64,000 nt of DNA from the NCBI RefSeq assembly GCF_963583255.1, contig NC_084815.1, positions 18,244,807 through 18,308,806 on the forward strand, written 5' to 3'. Made by a program: the position numbers and the translations under genes. This document shows positions 45,437 through 58,082 of this stretch, one piece after another. Numbering within the stretch: position 1 is the stretch's first letter; each line of letters begins with the position of its first letter. This DNA comes from Pyrus communis. Its lineage: Eukaryota > Streptophyta > Magnoliopsida > Rosales > Rosaceae. The notes under the pieces were generated by a model. The model made no database searches. It had not been told where the DNA came from and saw nothing but the letters and a program-made list of their open reading frames with translations.

Positions 45437-46724
45437 TAAACATCAATTTAAAGCTTTACATAACCTAAACCAAATATTGTATGTTGTGTTAAAAACAACA
45501 TAAACACGCATTTTTACACACCTAATATATATGTAAAACGAAAACTCATGTTATAAAACGCTACCAAACAGACCCTTGTATATTTAAGCAAGTAAACTGC
45601 TAGTGCGCAATAAAAGCTCGTGAATAGAATCAACTTACAATTTAGTGCAAGATCCCACTGATTTAATTTGGACAAAGAAAAAGAATATTTGTATTCTAGA
45701 ATCTAGATAAATAACCCACAAAGATTTATCGTTTCTATTTTGCAGAAACTTTACAAGATGCGTTAGGGGATTAAAGTAATTGCAAGACAACAGAACAATT
45801 GGATAAATTGCAAATATATTTTCCCGGGAAAAAAAATATGATTATAGCATAATTAACCAAAACCAAAACTATAGAGAGTGGGGAGTAAGGGAAGTTGATG
45901 TTACACTGTAAAACTAAATAAAAGCAGAGAAATATTCTAAAATGGGACAATTTCTTAATCTTGGGACAAAAATAGGACAAACCGACCATGCACAAGCCAT
46001 GCACACCATGCACAAATTTGAAATTACTAAAATACTCACATATAAATGGGTTATTTCCTCCTATTTTCTAATTTCTCTCTCTCCCTCTTTCTCTCTCTCA
46101 CTTTCTTCCTCACGCACTCTGTCCCCTTCTCACTGTGCACACATGGTGCACCATCATCCCGACCAACACCATCCAAATAAAAGTCACCACCAATTTCATC
46201 TCGTCCTCCCAAGTCCAAAACACCTAGTCTTGTCACGAATTTTATCCCCGATCGTTCCTGCCATTTCTGGCGACGTGGCAAACAACCGAGGCTTGAGACC
46301 ACCACCACTGGACTCACATCGAGGGTGGGAACAAAGCCCAGTCATTAAATGCTGGTGTTTTATTGAACGAATTTTTTCAGGATTTGCTCACTGTATGTAC
46401 ACAACATGCACTTGATATGCTCATAGATCTGAGCCAACCCAAAACTCCAGAGCTCGCAGCTCACTTTTCGAAATCAGAAAAATGATGTCATCACCTGTGA
46501 CGTCACCACCATATACACTATATGCACACCGCATGCACTTCATATGTACAATACATGCACATGATATGCACATAACTGGAGGTCGAGTAACGAGCTACTT
46601 TTCATATTAATAAGAAACTTTAACGGCAACCTATTAGTATAGTGGATGTAATTAAAACATAATTGTTACGTATATAAGGTTACAGGGGTAGTTTGAAAAG
46701 TCTTGTTATGTATATCAATCACAG
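45437..46724. other. Intergenic with a CATGCA-rich stretch
   Basis: No supported gene. The overlapping frames at 45942-46415 (plus) and 46051-46317 (minus) lie over a TCTC-rich tract and have no domain. CATGCA (RY element) occurs three times in 25 bp near 45987-46011 and again near 46407, 46534 and 46553. Confidence 0.5.
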
Positions 46725-46985
46725 TTTAACCGTGCATGTGGAAAACCAGATCTTCATTGTCTTTATTTCATGGACATGCACGATCTTTAACGTCCTCTAA
46801 ACTTTTTTTTTTTTTTTTTTTTCAATGAGGCCAACTAGATTGTGGTCATACTCGCTAAATTCTGGGGCACAACATACGTGCATTATAACTAGTGAACATT
46901 CTCGCTTCTCATATTAAGATGTAGCCATACACACCATATTAAGATGTAGTTATAATGTTCACATTATAACTAGTGAACATTCTCA
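46725..46985 (+). repeat. Partial extra copy of the hairpin's left arm
   Basis: TTTAACCGTGCATGTGGAAAA, AACGTCCTCTAAACTTTT, GAGGCCAACTAGATTGTGG and CAACATACGTGCAT repeat the order found at 47105-47330 with small changes, including different T-run lengths. It is a direct duplication lying outside the inverted repeat. Confidence 0.8.
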
Positions 46986-46990
46986 CTTCT

Positions 46991-48269
46991 CATAAATTTT
47001 TTTTAGTTTTAATCAAAATGACAAAATAAAGGTGTAACTGAATAGTACCAGGAGTAATTTTTTAGGTTAAAAATGTCCTTAACGTTAAAAGTGAACAGCA
47101 TCATTCATCGTTTAACTGTGCACGTGGAAAACATGATACTCAGTGTTGTTATTTCATGGGCACGCATGATCCTTAACGTCCTCTAAGCTTTTTCTTAATT
47201 TTTTTTTTTTTTTTTTTGTCGAGGCCAACTAGGTTATGGTCATACTCGCTAAATTCTGGAGCACAACATACGTGCATCAATAACTAGTGAGCATTCCCAC
47301 TTCTCATATTAAGATGTAGCCAAGCACACCATATGCACATTATAGAAAAACTTTCACAAATTTCTGCAATTGAACACTTAAACCAAAAATTGTTCCATCC
47401 TAGTTTGTAGCACGTCAAAACTTGAAATTTATTCCACAAACTATAGGCCCCAACATGAAACACAAACCCTAATTTAACTTCTAAGTATTAATTCGTCTGA
47501 TTTCGAAGAAAGTGAAGTCCAAAGAGAGGTAAGAAGAGTGAGCTGGGTTTTGGGTTGACCTTATACCTCTGATTTCGAACAAAGGGATGCAAGAGAGAGG
47601 TGAGAAGAGAGTTGGGTTTTGCACCATATTTTATATTTTGGCTAGAAAAAATTATTTTTTTCGGCGATTGAAGCTTCGGCAGGCATAGTAAGATAAGGTG
47701 TTTAGTTCCAAGTTCCTTCATCAAGGATTTATGGAATAAATGAGTTGTTTGTAAGATGAACTAATACTTAGAAGTTAAATTAGGGTTTGTGTTTCATGTT
47801 AGGCCTATGGGTTGTGGAATAAATTTCAAGTTTTGGCATGCTACAAAACTGGAATGGAACAATTTCTGGTTCAAGTGTCCAATTGTAGAAATTTGTGAAT
47901 TTTTTTCTGTGATGTGCATGTGATGTGCATATGTTGTGTATGGTTACATCTTAATATGAGAAGCGAGAATGTTCACTAGTTATAATGCACGTATGTTGTG
48001 CCCCAGAATTTAGCGAGTATGACCACAATCTAGTTGGCCTCATTGAAAAAAAAAAAAAAAATTAAGAAAAAGCTTAGAGGACGTGAAGGATCATGTGTGC
48101 CCATGAAATAACAACACTGAGTATTATGTTTTCCACGTGCACAATTAAACGATGATTGATGCTGTTCACTTTTAACGTTAAGGACATTTTTAACCTAAAA
48201 AATTACTCTTGGTACTATTCAGTTACACCTTTATTTTGTCATTTTGATTAAAACTAAAAAAAATTTATG
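46991..48269. mobile_element. Large inverted repeat: arms of about 500 bp, 271-bp loop
   Basis: The left arm 46991-47490 is an imperfect complement of the right arm 47762-48269, from the outer CATAAATTTTTTTTAG / CTAAAAAAAATTTATG to the inner CTTCTAAGTATTA / TAATACTTAGAAG. Similarity is high, roughly 90 per cent or more by eye. The loop (47491-47761) contains a short duplication (CTGATTTCGAA... at 47498 and 47569). No transposase is present, and no target duplication was found. A foldback or non-autonomous Mutator-like element is likely; transcription would give a long hairpin RNA. Confidence 0.8.
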
Positions 48270-48302
48270 ACTTTTCGTTAGTATTTCTAATAAAACAATC
48301 AT

Positions 48303-48372
48303 ATAATGACCCTTGGAAGGTTTGAACTCGTGACCTTTCAAGTAAAACATTTTCAACTTATCAAGTCGGCTA
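48303..48372 (-). repeat. Possible tRNA-derived SINE fragment
   Basis: On the minus strand, AAGGTCACGAGTTCAAACCTT resembles a Pol III B box (GTTCAAACC) and lies where a tRNA-like head would have it. The A box and a tail could not be defined. A similar GGGTTCGAAC word occurs at 49393. Confidence 0.3.
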
Positions 48373-50079
48373 CATTAATTTCTTTATGCGTCATTATGTT
48401 TTATAATATTTATATTATTGGTCAAGAATGATGAATGACTTCAAGTCACTGTTCAATAATGACATCAAAATAATATCATTAACGGTAACTTTTTATTTTC
48501 AAACATATTTTTGGTTAGAGTTATTGATGTTTTAGAGATTTTGAAAAAAATATATTTCAAAATTACATATTTTCTAAAAATACGTATCTTTTGTTCCTCA
48601 GTAACATGAAAGTGAAGCTGTTTTTAACAAAATAGTATGTGCATGTAAACTAAAGGCCACAATTGCTAGGCACAATGGTGTTTTCTCGTTTATTGAGTGT
48701 CTTAGTTATCTTTAGTAAACATTACTCAGTGTATTTCACATGCATATACAATTAAAACAGATTACATCATGTGTTTGGTTGACATAAATATTAATGAAAA
48801 GTAATACATATCACAAGTGGTTGCTTAAGGTAGTGGTACGAGTTGTTCCTTTTATCATGTATATGCAATAAAAATTAGAGATTTTTTTACATTTAATGAT
48901 TTTTAGAAGTCACTGTCTGTGGACTAAATAAATATTAATAAAGGTAATATATATCAAGTGGTTGTTTGGTCTAAAGTTGTTTCTCACTTTTGGGTTCAAA
49001 CCCCTTTGAAGACATTTTTGAAATCATTTTTCCTTTGTCGCCGAAAAAATCATCGAAAATTTCGTCGGCTGGTCATTAGTTGCCAGAAAAGTTAGTGGGA
49101 TTAAGTGACAATCAAGTAATTATTTTGAAATATAATTTATAAATGATTTTGGCCGACTATTTCATTGATACCTAAATTAGAAATATGTGATATTTTTTGT
49201 CAAAAAAAATAAAAGTAAAAAATCTTAGAAATGGTATTAAACTAATAGCAATCCAATTTGAGTTGAAAGGTTCCGTAAAATATTGGGTTGAACCATGATT
49301 AATCTATCTTTAAACCAAACTGAATTATTAGATTTTTTTTTTCTTTCCAAATAATAAATTTTGTTAGATTAGATGTTAGATTAGCTAACGACAGGGTTCG
49401 AACTTACGCCTTCATGCAAAGACTCAACATATTTCCACTATTGTATTAAAGGGTTGCTTGCAGATTTTTTTTATTATTTTTTTATTAGGTTGGATTAAGT
49501 TTAAATTGAAATATGAAATATTGCATTGAAAACAAATAAATATATATAAATGCTTTGGCTTCTAAATTTTGTGCAAGAAAACAACGAAAAAAGAATGAGA
49601 AATTTAGTTCAGAATAGATCGCAAACTGATATCTAGTAAAATCGAACCGAACTATTTTGACAATAAAATGATAATAATCGAACCGAAGTATTTGGTTGAT
49701 TAGGTTTTGAGAAATCATCCGCAATTAACACAGTCCGTTTTCAACAGAATCTTTAACTGATCAATTGACTAGATCAACAGAGTTTTTTCTTAAAGTCTAA
49801 TGGAGAGTCAATTTTGGAAAATCTAGACAAATAAAGAATGCTTAATCCAATTTTTTTGTGAATGGGAGTAGCTTGTAGTGTCTTCTTAGGATTTGGGGCA
49901 TTATAAACCTATGAACATGCAGTACCCTAGTTTAAAGGAATGGAAGTTGGACTTGGAGAAGGTAACCATGTGGTTGGAATCAACATTTGTAGAGTAAGAA
50001 CAAAATGGACATACTTCTTTCATTACCAGTAAGGAAAAAAATCTTCATTCTCAACTTAACGCTGGACAGACCAAATTTC
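48373..50079. other. Intergenic, nothing recognised
   Basis: AT-rich sequence; no open frame with a recognisable product. The 79-codon minus frame at 49485-49724 shows no family. Confidence 0.5.
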
Positions 50080-50230
50080 TAAACCAAATTTACAAATCAA
50101 ATGATATGTCACTAATAGGAAATAAGCACGTTAATCAACATTTAAATAACAATCCAATCATCAACAATCATATCATTTAGTTTACAACATTTGATAACAA
50201 AATTTAATCTCCCTAACATTATCCTTCTCT
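50080..50230 (+). repeat. Dispersed repeat related to 9400-9545
   Basis: About 150 bp matching the complement of 9400-9545, with AAACCAAATTTACAAATC, GATATGTCACTAATAGG and AATAAGCACGTTAATCAAC in order. Probably a MITE family. Confidence 0.6.
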
Positions 50231-51138
50231 TAATTAACAAAACTTACATTACATCATACATGGACCTTTTTTTAGCAATTAGCATTGCTTGCAACTCATC
50301 AGATCTTCATTAGACTCAATTCTCAGTATTCCAAATGAGGAGAAATAAACGATTAATGGGACCCAGCATAGTCCCAGCTCTTGAATCAAACTATACGAAA
50401 TCATTATAAAAAATTCATAATAATTCCAATGCAGAATCTTGTCACCCTTTGGAAGCGGATTTAGTTTAGTTACTTTACTTCTCGGCAGCACAGACTCGGT
50501 GAGAGCCCACCAAATCAATAAAATTGAAAAAATTATTGTGAACCCACCATGGTCCGTGGCTAGCAGGTCATGATCAATTCCAAATATCAAGTCGTGCGAA
50601 CATGACACCTGTTCAGTAATCATGGGACTTCAATGAAGAGAAACTTTCTCGACACCAATGCACTATTCTAATGGCATTCTAAGTCCAGTAGACGGTTGAT
50701 ATGTGGTTAAAAAGTGGACATTTCGTGCAATAGACGTTTGTCGTGTGGTAAATTTTTGACAAGAAATCTCTCCTAAAAAAGGCCAGTTGGTAAGGTTCCG
50801 TTTTACCCCTCGGCAATCCAATCGTGCAGTCCATTCGATGACGGCGTACGTCGTTAAGCATGACGGGAGATTTGGCTTAGATGATTTGGGTCCAAAATTT
50901 CTTTTTAATATTTTAGCATAAAATGCAAATGTAGCTATTCATATTTAATTCAATAAAATTCTATCTTTCAACAAAAAAAATAATAATAATAATAATGCGT
51001 CTATAATAACCATGAAAGTGAAACTTAATTACAACTTGCTACAATAATGAAAAACGGAGGGCCTTAAGATTTCTTACTTTCTTCTTCTGTATGTAATCTG
51101 CTCAAACATTGTTGTGCTTTTCAATGCATTTCCATTCT
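50231..51138. other. Intergenic upstream of the GDSL relic
   Basis: The minus frames at 50279-50623 (114 codons) and 50679-50861 (60 codons) have no recognisable domain. A TAA microsatellite lies near 50979-50997. No FGDSL-encoding sequence was found here, although the intact gene would need it just upstream of 51139. Confidence 0.5.
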
Positions 51139-53123
51139 GGAAACAATGACTACATTTTCACACTCTCAAAGGCTGCTTCTCCTCCTTATGGCATAGATTT
51201 CAAGCCTTCTGGTGGTCGACCAACTGGTCGATTCACAAATGGTCGAACCATATCGGACAGTGTAGGTAAATACACTAAATGTTGATTTGATCCCACCACC
51301 TTAGCCTCACATGGTAGAACTACTCAGTTAACAGGGTTTTGAAGTTGGAGGTACGGTTACTAGTTTTAGAAATTTCAGTTTTGGGAAGGAATATTTCCAC
51401 AGCTAACTGGTTTTGGTAGCTGTCTTAGTATATATCACTCATAACTTAATTGCTAATATCCCGGATCCGAACTTCGGTCATTTAATGTAGCGAGAATGAT
51501 CTTTGATTTAGTGTCGTCCAGTCATAATTTTATTAAAGAAATTCTGAGTTCAAATTTATAGACGAAGCTGTCGTTTTATAGATCAACTCAATGAGTTTCA
51601 GTAATAATCTATTAAGTGGAGTCTAATCAGACTGCATAAGTATATATTAAATTGGGTCACATAAGTTTTTGCTATTCATTTCAGTGTGGCACATGATAAT
51701 GCAGTCGCCATCGATTACAAAGAGTTATTTTCACAGGACCCAGAAGTTTAATAAAATTGACTTTTAAATTGGTGTTTATTGATTATCATATTCATAGTTA
51801 ATTACCAATTTTAGCACTAATTTTAGCTTAATTGCATGGTGCCATCAGGTCATTTCCTCCACCTTATCTAACCCCAAACACTCAAGCCAACTCAACCCTC
51901 AGACGAATTAATTATGCTTCTGAAGCCTCTGGAATATTGGATGAAACAGGAGTTTTGTTTGTAAGTAGTACTTAATTAGCACTAATCACAATATATACCA
52001 TTTTTTATTTTAGATATTCTGAAATTATTGTGTACAGATCGGAAGAGTTCCCCTGCGTGAGCAAGTGAATAATTTTGAGGAAAGCAGAAATAACATGGTG
52101 AAAACAATGGGAGAAAATAATACAATGGAATTCTTGAAGAAGACAACCTTCTCGGTCGCAATTGGATTCAATGATGTTCTCAACTATTTCCAACCATCCA
52201 TACCATTCTTTGGTGATGATAAGGCCATGTTCCAAGATTCATGGTCTCTAACTTGAGTCTTGACCATAAAGCTTAAGGTACAATCTTTTAACCAATCACC
52301 TAATTGAACTGTTAAAGAATACAAGAATCTCACATCGAATTATTGACAAATTTAAAATATGAGTTATGTTGAGTGGTTCAACTTCTAATGACACAAATAC
52401 ATTTTGTGATTAACCACCACACATATCGTAAGATGCAGATTAAAAGACAATATCAATACGGTTAGTAGTGGGTCAATAACTTGTTTGTCTAATATAATGA
52501 CAAAAGCTTAATAAATTACCCCCAACAACTCTAATTAACCATAATATTTTGATTTGTGAAGCGACTGCACGAGCTGGGAGCTAGAAAGTTCGTTGTGGCA
52601 GGGATTGGACCCCTAGGATGCATACCATTTATTCGTGCCATCAGTTTGAGCGGACGGTGTTTTGCTGAGGTGAATGAAATAATCCAAGGTTACAATATGA
52701 AACTTAATGGGGTTTTAGATCAACTTAGTCAAGAGCTGGGTCCTGAAGCGATCTTTCTCTATGCAAACTCCTTTGATATCTTCATGAAGATTATAGTAAA
52801 CTATCATCAATATGGTAAGTTGGTAGCCAGGGTTTAAAGAGACCTACCTTTTATCTATTTTTACCATATGATTAAGTGCATTCGGTTTAGTTTTTATCTT
52901 TTGGTTTTTGAATTTGGTATTTCTAGGGTGTGCCAATGTAAATGAACCATGCTGTGGAGGGTACTTTCCGCTGTTTGTTTGCTTCAAGAGCCGTGATGCA
53001 AACAGAAGCTCTGCATTGTGTGACGATCGATCGAAGTACGTGTTTTGGGATGCATATCATCCCACAGAAGCTGGTAATATGATAATAGCGGAGCGGTTAC
53101 TTGATGGAGATATGAAAGTATAA
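51139..53123 (+). pseudogene. GDSL esterase/lipase pseudogene
   Basis: Five exon-like blocks follow the GDSL family order: 51139-51265 (GNNDYIFTLSKAASPPYGIDF, GGRPTGRFTNGRTISD), 51849-51960 (FPPPYLTPNTQAN, RRINYASEASGILDETG), 52038-52277 (GRVPLREQVNNFEESR, VAIGFNDVLNYFQPS), 52562-52814 (RLHELGARKFVVAGIGPLGCIPF, read in parts) and 52927-53123 (NEPCCGGYFP, VFWDAYHPTEAGN). Splice sites are still GT-AG. The GxND and DxxHP blocks survive, but the block I FGDSLVD with the nucleophile Ser is missing: sequence before GNNDY is unrelated. Joining exons 1 and 2 shifts frame, and exon 3 has a small deletion plus a 7-bp duplication that leaves a TGA at about 52254. The living relatives (At5g41890-like) are secreted hydrolases. 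Confidence 0.85.
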
Positions 53124-54756
53124 GCTCTCCCATTAACGTCCGCGGGCTCTACAGTTATAACTCTTAGTGTGAGACATAGTGAAACTGGCCTACTGCAAAA
53201 TAGTGATAAAAGATTGTAATGTAGGTAGTGAATTGAAGTAAAAAATATTTATGTATGACCCTATTGTTCAATCTTTGAATGACCACGTAGGAATTGGTAC
53301 TTGTGGGACTTAAAATAACAATGCATAACTAATGTGGTGGTCACACCGCTGAGATTAATTCATGTGTTAGAATATAAGTAAACGATAATATTGAAATTTC
53401 ATAAAATTAAGTATAGTAACAGCGTAACAGTTACATTCAAAAACTTCTTTTTTAGATAAAACTAATATAAAGAATAGAAGAATGCTAGTTAAGTACCAAA
53501 CCAGACCTTTAAGGTCGAAGAAAATCAGAAGATGGAAGAAGAAGAAGCATCATTCAAAATTGAAAGACAAATGTCAACTGTAGCTAGCAACAGTTTATCT
53601 GTCACAGAAATGAAGTGCAAGGAAGTCAATTCCCTCCCCCTGCCACTAATTTTGAGGAAAAAATAATAATTAGCTTCTCTGTAGCACCTATCCTCCTATA
53701 TTATATTCATCCTTCTTGATCAATGAGAGTATAAAAGCTAGTTATCTGTAAGAAATATGACAGGCCATTATGGCCATATATGCATGGTCCTTCCATTACA
53801 ATTTCTTTCTGTTTCCCAACTACTATCCATGAAACCGTGCATAAATGAAAACTAAATAGTCAAACTGCATGCAGACCCTTGGCTTTGACCTGTAGTAATG
53901 GAGCTCAATGAGATTCCAAACCACAGTTCAAGTTTGGGTGGAAATGCACTTATGCACACTGCAACACAGAAATCAGTGTTTAAATACACACACACACACA
54001 CACACACACATATGTATATATGTATATATATATATATAGGTCATATATTTTATCATACACTGTTTCTTCCTTCCCAATGCTTTGACATAATATGAAAATC
54101 AAGATAATTTCCCCATGTTTATTTTTGGGTAAAAAGTATCCCCATATTTTATGTTTATGCATTAAGAAAAAAACGTTGACTTTTTATCTCCATTGCAGGC
54201 AAAATTGGGTATCATCAGATGCCAGTTTCGGGTGCAGTTTACGCGGTTCTGCATAGCATTTACTCCAATAGGGTTTGGGCTTGGATAATAGTGCAGCCTA
54301 TAGACATCTCTTCGTTAACAGTACTTTGGTGCTGTACCTAAGGATTATTAAACAGTCAACAATTTGATTATTATTATTATTATTTTGTAAAGAGGTGATT
54401 TTTTTATATAATTTTAAAAAATTAACGGTTTTGATTATATATAACATGTGTCGTTAAAAATTCATTAATAACATGATGGAGAAGGAGGTGCACCCAAGAT
54501 GTATGCATTAAGAGACCAACTGGGTGCCGAGATCACCCTATAGAAGACGGGAAAATGGTTTGGAAGATCCTCCAAGAACCCTATCATACGAGATGTGAGA
54601 GTGTCCACCAAAGATTCGTCAATATACCTACTCAGCAGATCTCGAGAGGGGTCATGCTCGACATGCCTCAACACCATTGCTCGGAAGAGGTCAAGAACTC
54701 GGCAATATGGCTCGAGCATATTTTGACAACGCCACCAATTGCTCAACAAATTGCAA
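53124..54756. other. Intergenic with a CA/TA microsatellite
   Basis: The compound microsatellite (CA)n(TA)n lies at about 53986-54038. The minus frame at 54465-54782 (105 codons) is open and not low-complexity, but I recognise no family and it overlaps a MITE at its start, so I do not call it a gene. Confidence 0.5.
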
Positions 54757-54897
54757 GGGGATGTGCTATCCACACACCTCATTTTACATCTCTTGATAAT
54801 TTATATCCGTTGATCTTCTTCAATTCATCTAATCCGACAACCGAAAATTAAAAGGGTGTATGAAAAGTAAAATGAGGTGTGTGAATATGATGTCCCA
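54757..54897. mobile_element. MITE with CACACACCTCATTTTAC inverted ends
   Basis: The left part GGGGATGTGCTATCC then CACACACCTCATTTTACATCTC pairs with the right part GAAAAGTAAAATGAGGTGTGTG then AATATGATGTCCC. It is about 141 bp long. No target duplication was resolved. It lies 1.1 kb upstream of the D27-like gene. Confidence 0.6.
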
Positions 54898-55969
54898 CTA
54901 CAAACTCTAGAGAATTTTGTGCACCCCGATAGAATTGTTCCTTTGCAATCATAAAAAGGTACGGTTTAATTGATCTATTCATCAGACCTGCAGTTCTTTT
55001 ATTGGGCCTAAACCATTCATTTATATTTGGCAAAAATGGTGGGCTCAAGTTGATGTGCTGTTGCGCTAGAAAAAAAAACACAGAAGTTGACAATTAGTTA
55101 TGTGAGGCTCATATGCAGGGGTTCTATATTTTGTGATTGTGTTGGGCACGCGTTAGCTCTCTATTTATTTTTACAGGAGTGCTAACGTGTCCCCTATTGA
55201 AGATTGAATCTCCCTATAAATGGAGAAGGGGATGCTAACGAGCCCCTTACACGCCTCTACTTGTGCCAAAGCTAAGACCTTGGACAGGGCCCTGCCATCC
55301 CCCACAATCAACTATTTTCGAACGTCATGAACTTGCCAGGGCCCAAGCCAGCCAGCAGACCCAATCTTATCTGCCAATGTCTAGGATTTTAGGCTCAAAA
55401 GCGTGGCGTGTGCTTTGACCTCAAATCCACCCACCAAAGCTATTATTATCAATTCTCCGGTCCTCTAGAACCTCATAAATCCGGGACCAGCCAAACAGTT
55501 CTCAACCTACTTGTCTGCACTGGATCTACAAATAATCCCCTCAATGTGATAGCATATGCAACCTTGAGATATTAACAGATAGGTCACTTGGTTAAGACAT
55601 TGTGTTCGCTCTTTTGCATTCGAATTTAAAATTTATTTTCGTAAATTAAGTGTAGTTTAGATTATCGGTTATATTAAAAATATAAAAAAATCATGCTAAA
55701 CTGGTTTTGCTAATAATTTGACAAAACAGAGGGACCAATAAATAGGAACGGATAAAAACACATAAATTTCTTTCCAAAAAAGGGTATGTGTGGCCATAAT
55801 TTTTTGTCACGAAAACAGAGGAAAACTCAACCAGAAATCTATTCAGGTAAATTGTATGAACTAAAAACCAGTCCCATTAAAACTCTGTGTCATGCATTTA
55901 CCATTGCCCTTCTGAGTTTCGGTTTCCATTTCTTTTCTTTGCACCAACAGAACTAAAGTGATTAATTTC
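54898..55969. other. Upstream region of the D27-like gene
   Basis: No gene is seen. TAGGTCACTTGGTTAAGACA (from 55579) followed by GCATTCGAATTTAA (from 55617) resembles the A and B boxes of a tRNA-derived SINE, weakly. No clear TATA box was assigned near 55850-55950. Confidence 0.4.
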
Positions 55970-57838
55970 ATGGTGGTTCTAAGCTTTCAAACTGTCCAAT
56001 TTACAACACCTAAACACTTATCGTTATGTAAACCGAGTGTTTCTGGTTGCTCCATACGATGTGGTATTGCAGAACCATCGGGAGAGCCGGCTCCAATGGG
56101 GCAAAAAACCAAGTACAACGATGGGTTTTTCGAGAGGGGATTCATGACTCTGTTTGCTCGGAAAATGATGAAGTTTGCAGCTCCCGCGAAACTGAGAACT
56201 GAGACGAAGGAGAAGGCGTGGTGGGAATATGACTACGAGAGCTTTGTGGATGTGTCCAAGAGAGTGATGCAGGGGAGGTCTCGGAGTCAGCAGCAGAAGG
56301 TGGTTCGAGAAGTGCTTTTGTCTATGCTGCCCCCAGGTGCGCCAGAGCAGGTGAACTAATGCAACATTTTCAGTCCTCTAATGTTGGTCTATATCTCATT
56401 AATTTGAATGTTTTAGTGATTAATTTACTGTGGGATGATCATATCCATTAATTAACATGATCATTTGCCTTCAAAATTTTGATAGTTGGGTATAAATTTT
56501 TAGTGTGATGGCATTGTTAATTATACGGCGTTACAAATTCACTCATATTATAACACGTGTATATATTTATTAACACTATATCTTAGGCCCATAATATATC
56601 AACCATGTCATCTGGACATATTATATTGTATTTTCACACCACATGCCAGTCTCCATGTGAAGGGGATCGGGTTTGGTTTGTTTAGTTCAATTTGTTGTCC
56701 ACATTATTGAACAAGCATATATGATTAACCACATTAGGCAGTGTAATTAAGTGCTCAAAGTTCATGTGTGAGTGCAATTTAATCTAATCACAATTGTTAT
56801 AAGATCGTTATCAGTAGGTAATTAACTATTAACCTGTTATTCTTGCAGTTTAAGAAACTATTTCCACCAACAAAGTGGGCAGCTGAGTTCAATGCTGCGT
56901 TGACAGTGCCTTTCTTCCACTGGTTGGTTGGGCCTTCTGAGGTGATTATACTGTTTTACCAGACTCTATATATAGCATGAGTGTACATGTACTAATTTAT
57001 GGGCAACTACCAGGTTGTAGAAGTTGAGATAGATGGGGTGAAGCAAAGAAGTGGAGTTCATATAAAGAAATGCAGGTGGTATTCTTTCATATTTCATTCT
57101 GTACAAATTGAAATTAGAATATAAATTTGTTTTCAAGTTAATTAAAATGCACATCAGTTGGAGACACGGGCATAGCCAAGTTGGCTAGAGCAATGTACTC
57201 TTCATTTCTGAACCCAATTTGAATCTATTTCTTCGTAGTTTACATTAGATTAGAATCTCGATGGAAAAACACACATACCAGTTTTTCATTTTGCAGAACT
57301 GCAATGTACGTGTACAGATTAAAACTAATGTGGTGAAGCAAAAACTGGTTTTCTGACTTTAACAGTCTTGCTTATCTAGGTACCTGGAGAACAGCGGGTG
57401 TGTTGGAATGTGTGTGAATATGTGCAAGTTTCCTACACAAGATTTCTTCACCAATGAATTCGGACTTCCCTTAACCATGATTCCAAGTATGTCTAATTCT
57501 TCCGATTGCAATTATGCTCGAAATTTGGGATATAAGGCTGAAATCTCTATACGAATTTGATCGAATACGTTCCAAGTGAAAAAGTAGCTTTCTGAATTGG
57601 ATTTCCTTCTGCAGATTTCGAAGATATGAGCTGTGAAATGGTGTATGGCCAAGTTCCACCACCATTTGAAGACGATCCAGTCTCTAAACAACCATGTTTT
57701 ACTGATATATGTAAGTTTGTACAGCTTATATATTATGTGATCAATGGAGATATATATTCCTGATTTCTAGCAATGCGTTTATCTGCAGGTTCCATTGCAA
57801 ATCCCAGCTCCAGTGTTTGTCCAAAACTACAAAATTGA
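55970..57838 (+). CDS. D27-like: D27-like plastid protein, DUF4033 (six exons, 262 aa)
   Basis: Exons: 55970-56350, 56849-56941, 57014-57075, 57380-57486, 57615-57710, 57789-57838; all introns are GT-AG and the phases join to 789 bp with no stop. Start chosen at ATG 55970 ([10 protein letters not shown]). The first 45 or so residues are Ser/Thr/Lys-rich and acid-poor, like a chloroplast transit peptide. The mature part shows [57 protein letters not shown] (read in parts), [18 protein letters not shown] and the cysteine-rich segment [17 protein letters not shown] near residues 186-202, then [10 protein letters not shown]. This matches Arabidopsis D27-like (At1g64680) better than D27 itself. 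D27 proteins are iron-containing carotenoid cis/trans isomerases; D27 starts strigolactone synthesis, while D27-like roles are less settled. Transit and activity are inferred. Confidence 0.93.
57166..57262 (+). repeat. tRNA-like (SINE-type) sequence in D27-like intron 3
   Basis: GGGCATAGCCAAGTTGGCTAG (57167-57187) fits a Pol III A box, and GAACCCAATTTGAATC near 57210 could be a B box about 30 bp on. This is the layout of a SINE head. The 3' tail and target duplications were not resolved. It does not disturb the splice sites. Confidence 0.35.
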
Positions 57839-58082
57839 AAGATGTATGCTACTACTTTGTTCATTACCATACCCATGTAGTTCGAGAAACATGCTTTGGT
57901 TCAAGTACTATGTCACGGCCATGCTACAGTTCAACGGCAGCACATATCCTTTACGCACGTTGAACCTGGCGAAATGTGGAAGTTACAGTATGTTTATTAG
58001 TATGAAAATTCGATCTCATTACAGAAGGGAATTTGTTTGTAAATTTGAGAGGATGATATATCACTCGTTATAAGACTCTAGG

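Noticed and set aside
54465..54782. 105-codon minus-strand frame of normal complexity
   Set aside because: Starts within a MITE arm and matches no family I know; kept out as a gene, though a protein search would settle it.
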